Assembly (NCBI GenBank): GCA_009760855.2
Contig: WPIO01000015.1
Coordinates: 2,320,001 to 2,384,000 of the forward strand
Origin: Cristatella mucedo
Lineage: Eukaryota > Bryozoa > Phylactolaemata > Cristatellidae
Length of the DNA stretch: 64,000 nt
Direction: 5' to 3'
A program made the position numbers and the translations under genes. Shown piece after piece: positions 62,872 through 64,000 of the stretch (the first letter of the stretch is position 1; each line of letters opens with the position of its first letter). The notes beneath the pieces are model-generated. The model was not told the DNA's origin, did not search any database, and saw nothing but the letters and a program-made list of their open reading frames with translations.

Positions 62872-63365
62872 ACTTGATAAAGCGCCCTCAGATAACTCAA
62901 TCTTTTTCTAGGCGCTTTACATTTGCTGCAAGGGGAAAAGCGATTGAATCGTGAGTAATATCACGATTGATAAACAACATGAATAACATGGTTAGGAGTG
63001 ACATGCACAGGGTCAGCACGCAAATATGGTTAGTGGCAGCATGCACAGTGTCAGTACGCATAAGCACATGAAGGACGAACCACAGGGACCCACTAAATGC
63101 TCTCCTAAATAGGTGGTTCAAGTTCTTTTTAAATGTAATCAAGTCAGGGGATGTTCTGACGCAAGTCGGGAGTGAGTTCCAGGCTTTGGGAGCATACGAA
63201 CTAAATGCACGGTCTCCGAAGGATTTGAGGTTTGTACGAGGTATTGGTAGACTGTTGGATTCCGAAAAGCGGGTGGTACGATGCTTGGCCTGGCGGGGGA
63301 GTAGATCTGAGAGATAGGCTGGAGCCAAAGAATGAAATGACCTAAAAGTGAGCGACAAAGCATAT
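62838..63365 (-). mobile_element. L2 family B 3' part
   Basis: (ATT)n tail at 62838-62870, the tail hairpin and UTR, then a minus-strand frame with LTFRSFHSLAPAYLSDLLPR, RTNLKSFGDRAFSSYAPKAW and NSLPTCVRTSPDL. It is a close relative of the copies at 12.6 and 28.5 kb. Confidence 0.9.
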
Positions 63366-63673
63366 ATTGGTGCAATGCAAAGTACGATATGCATATATAT
63401 GGCCTACCTTGTACAAGCCGGTGTATTTACTTCATGATTTTGTTAGGGTTTGTTTGTCTGTTGTTGAGTAATGTGTGTGCGTGTTCGTGCACGTATTCAT
63501 GTTAGTATGTATGCATTTATTTATATGTTGGCACATGCAAGTGTCTATTTATGTTGGTGCATGTCCGTTATTTTATGCTGGCACACTTATGTTGTGTGTC
63601 AGTTGGCACAGCCCTGTTATGCATGTGTCGGCACATCCTAGTTTTGTGTTTATTTGGGCACTCACATTTTAAT

Positions 63674-63677
63674 GTAT

Positions 63678-63736
<59 letters not shown>

Positions 63737-63755
63737 CGTGTGTGTCTGCAATGTA
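63674..63755. repeat. (GT)n microsatellite
   Basis: An almost pure TG run. Flanking sequence to 64000 is AT/GT-rich, with one tRNA-A-box-like word (GTGGTTCAGTCGGTTTGC, ~63880). Confidence 0.95.
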
Positions 63756-64000
63756 ATGTTTGTGAGCGAGAAACTGTGTGTGTTGTGTGTGCTTAGATTT
63801 GTGAAGTGTCTTTTTTATAGTTTGTTGTAATTCATACATTTATTATGTGCAATTGGCAGAAATAATTGAACGGTCTTGGCCGTGGTTCAGTCGGTTTGCT
63901 GTGCGCCATGGCGTACCTGTACTGCTGCCTTATTTGCAAGCAATTAAAACAGCAAACTATGTTCACCGACCTGTACCTGTTGTTTATGGTACCACACTCT

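Noticed and set aside
63870-63925. tRNA-like A box (GTGGTTCAGTCGGTTTGC) at the window end
   Set aside because: No matching B box or stem structure before the window ends; not enough for a tRNA or SINE call.
1-64000. CRISPR arrays, bacterial operons or a viral genome
   Set aside because: Repeats are microsatellites or transposons; no array with regular spacers, no clustered bacterial genes, and the only virus-like proteins are broken LTR-retrotransposon domains.

Overview
This is an animal (metazoan) nuclear window, probably from a non-vertebrate. The reasons are spliced genes with GT-AG introns, an animal-specific bHLH factor, tRNA-derived SINEs, and heavy colonisation by L2/CR1-type LINEs. 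No prokaryotic operons, viral genomes or CRISPR arrays are seen. I cannot name the phylum.

Two host genes can be assembled by hand. (1) A complete seven-exon derlin-1 gene (DERL1, ER membrane rhomboid pseudoprotease of ERAD) runs on + from the ATG at 11591 to the stop at 40616, with an AATAAA at 40685. Every exon junction keeps frame and the protein is 254 aa; its six introns (1.6-7.9 kb) hold much of the window's transposon load. (2) A two-exon PTF1A-family bHLH gene lies on + at 47259-48241, with a short intron, a tandem NAGNAG acceptor and both tryptophan motifs that dock RBPJ. It sits in a GC-rich interval of about 5 kb (45.8-50.7 kb) where I see no transposon. A possible terminal exon of an unrecognised gene is at 58615-58789.

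The rest is mostly a layered transposon record. 0.2-5 kb: decayed LINEs and a solo LTR. 5.3-9.6 kb: a decayed Ty3/Gypsy element on -, whose LTR has a relative at 61.2 kb. 11-40 kb: L2 copies, two tRNA-SINE families, paired foldback repeats, a Tc1/mariner relic and pogo-like elements within DERL1 introns. 42-44 kb: an L2 copy with a second solo LTR. 50-57 kb: L2 fragments in both orientations, a Harbinger-like MITE and a Gypsy RT fragment. 57-64 kb: SINEs, an initiator-tRNA-like sequence beside a perfect 68-bp inverted repeat, LINE and LTR pieces, and microsatellites.

The nested insertions give a relative chronology: L2 into L2, LTR into L2, SINE-1 into SINE-2, SINEs into foldback and MITE elements. 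SINE-1 and the main L2 family share a 3' tail, which suggests that the LINE machinery mobilises the SINE.
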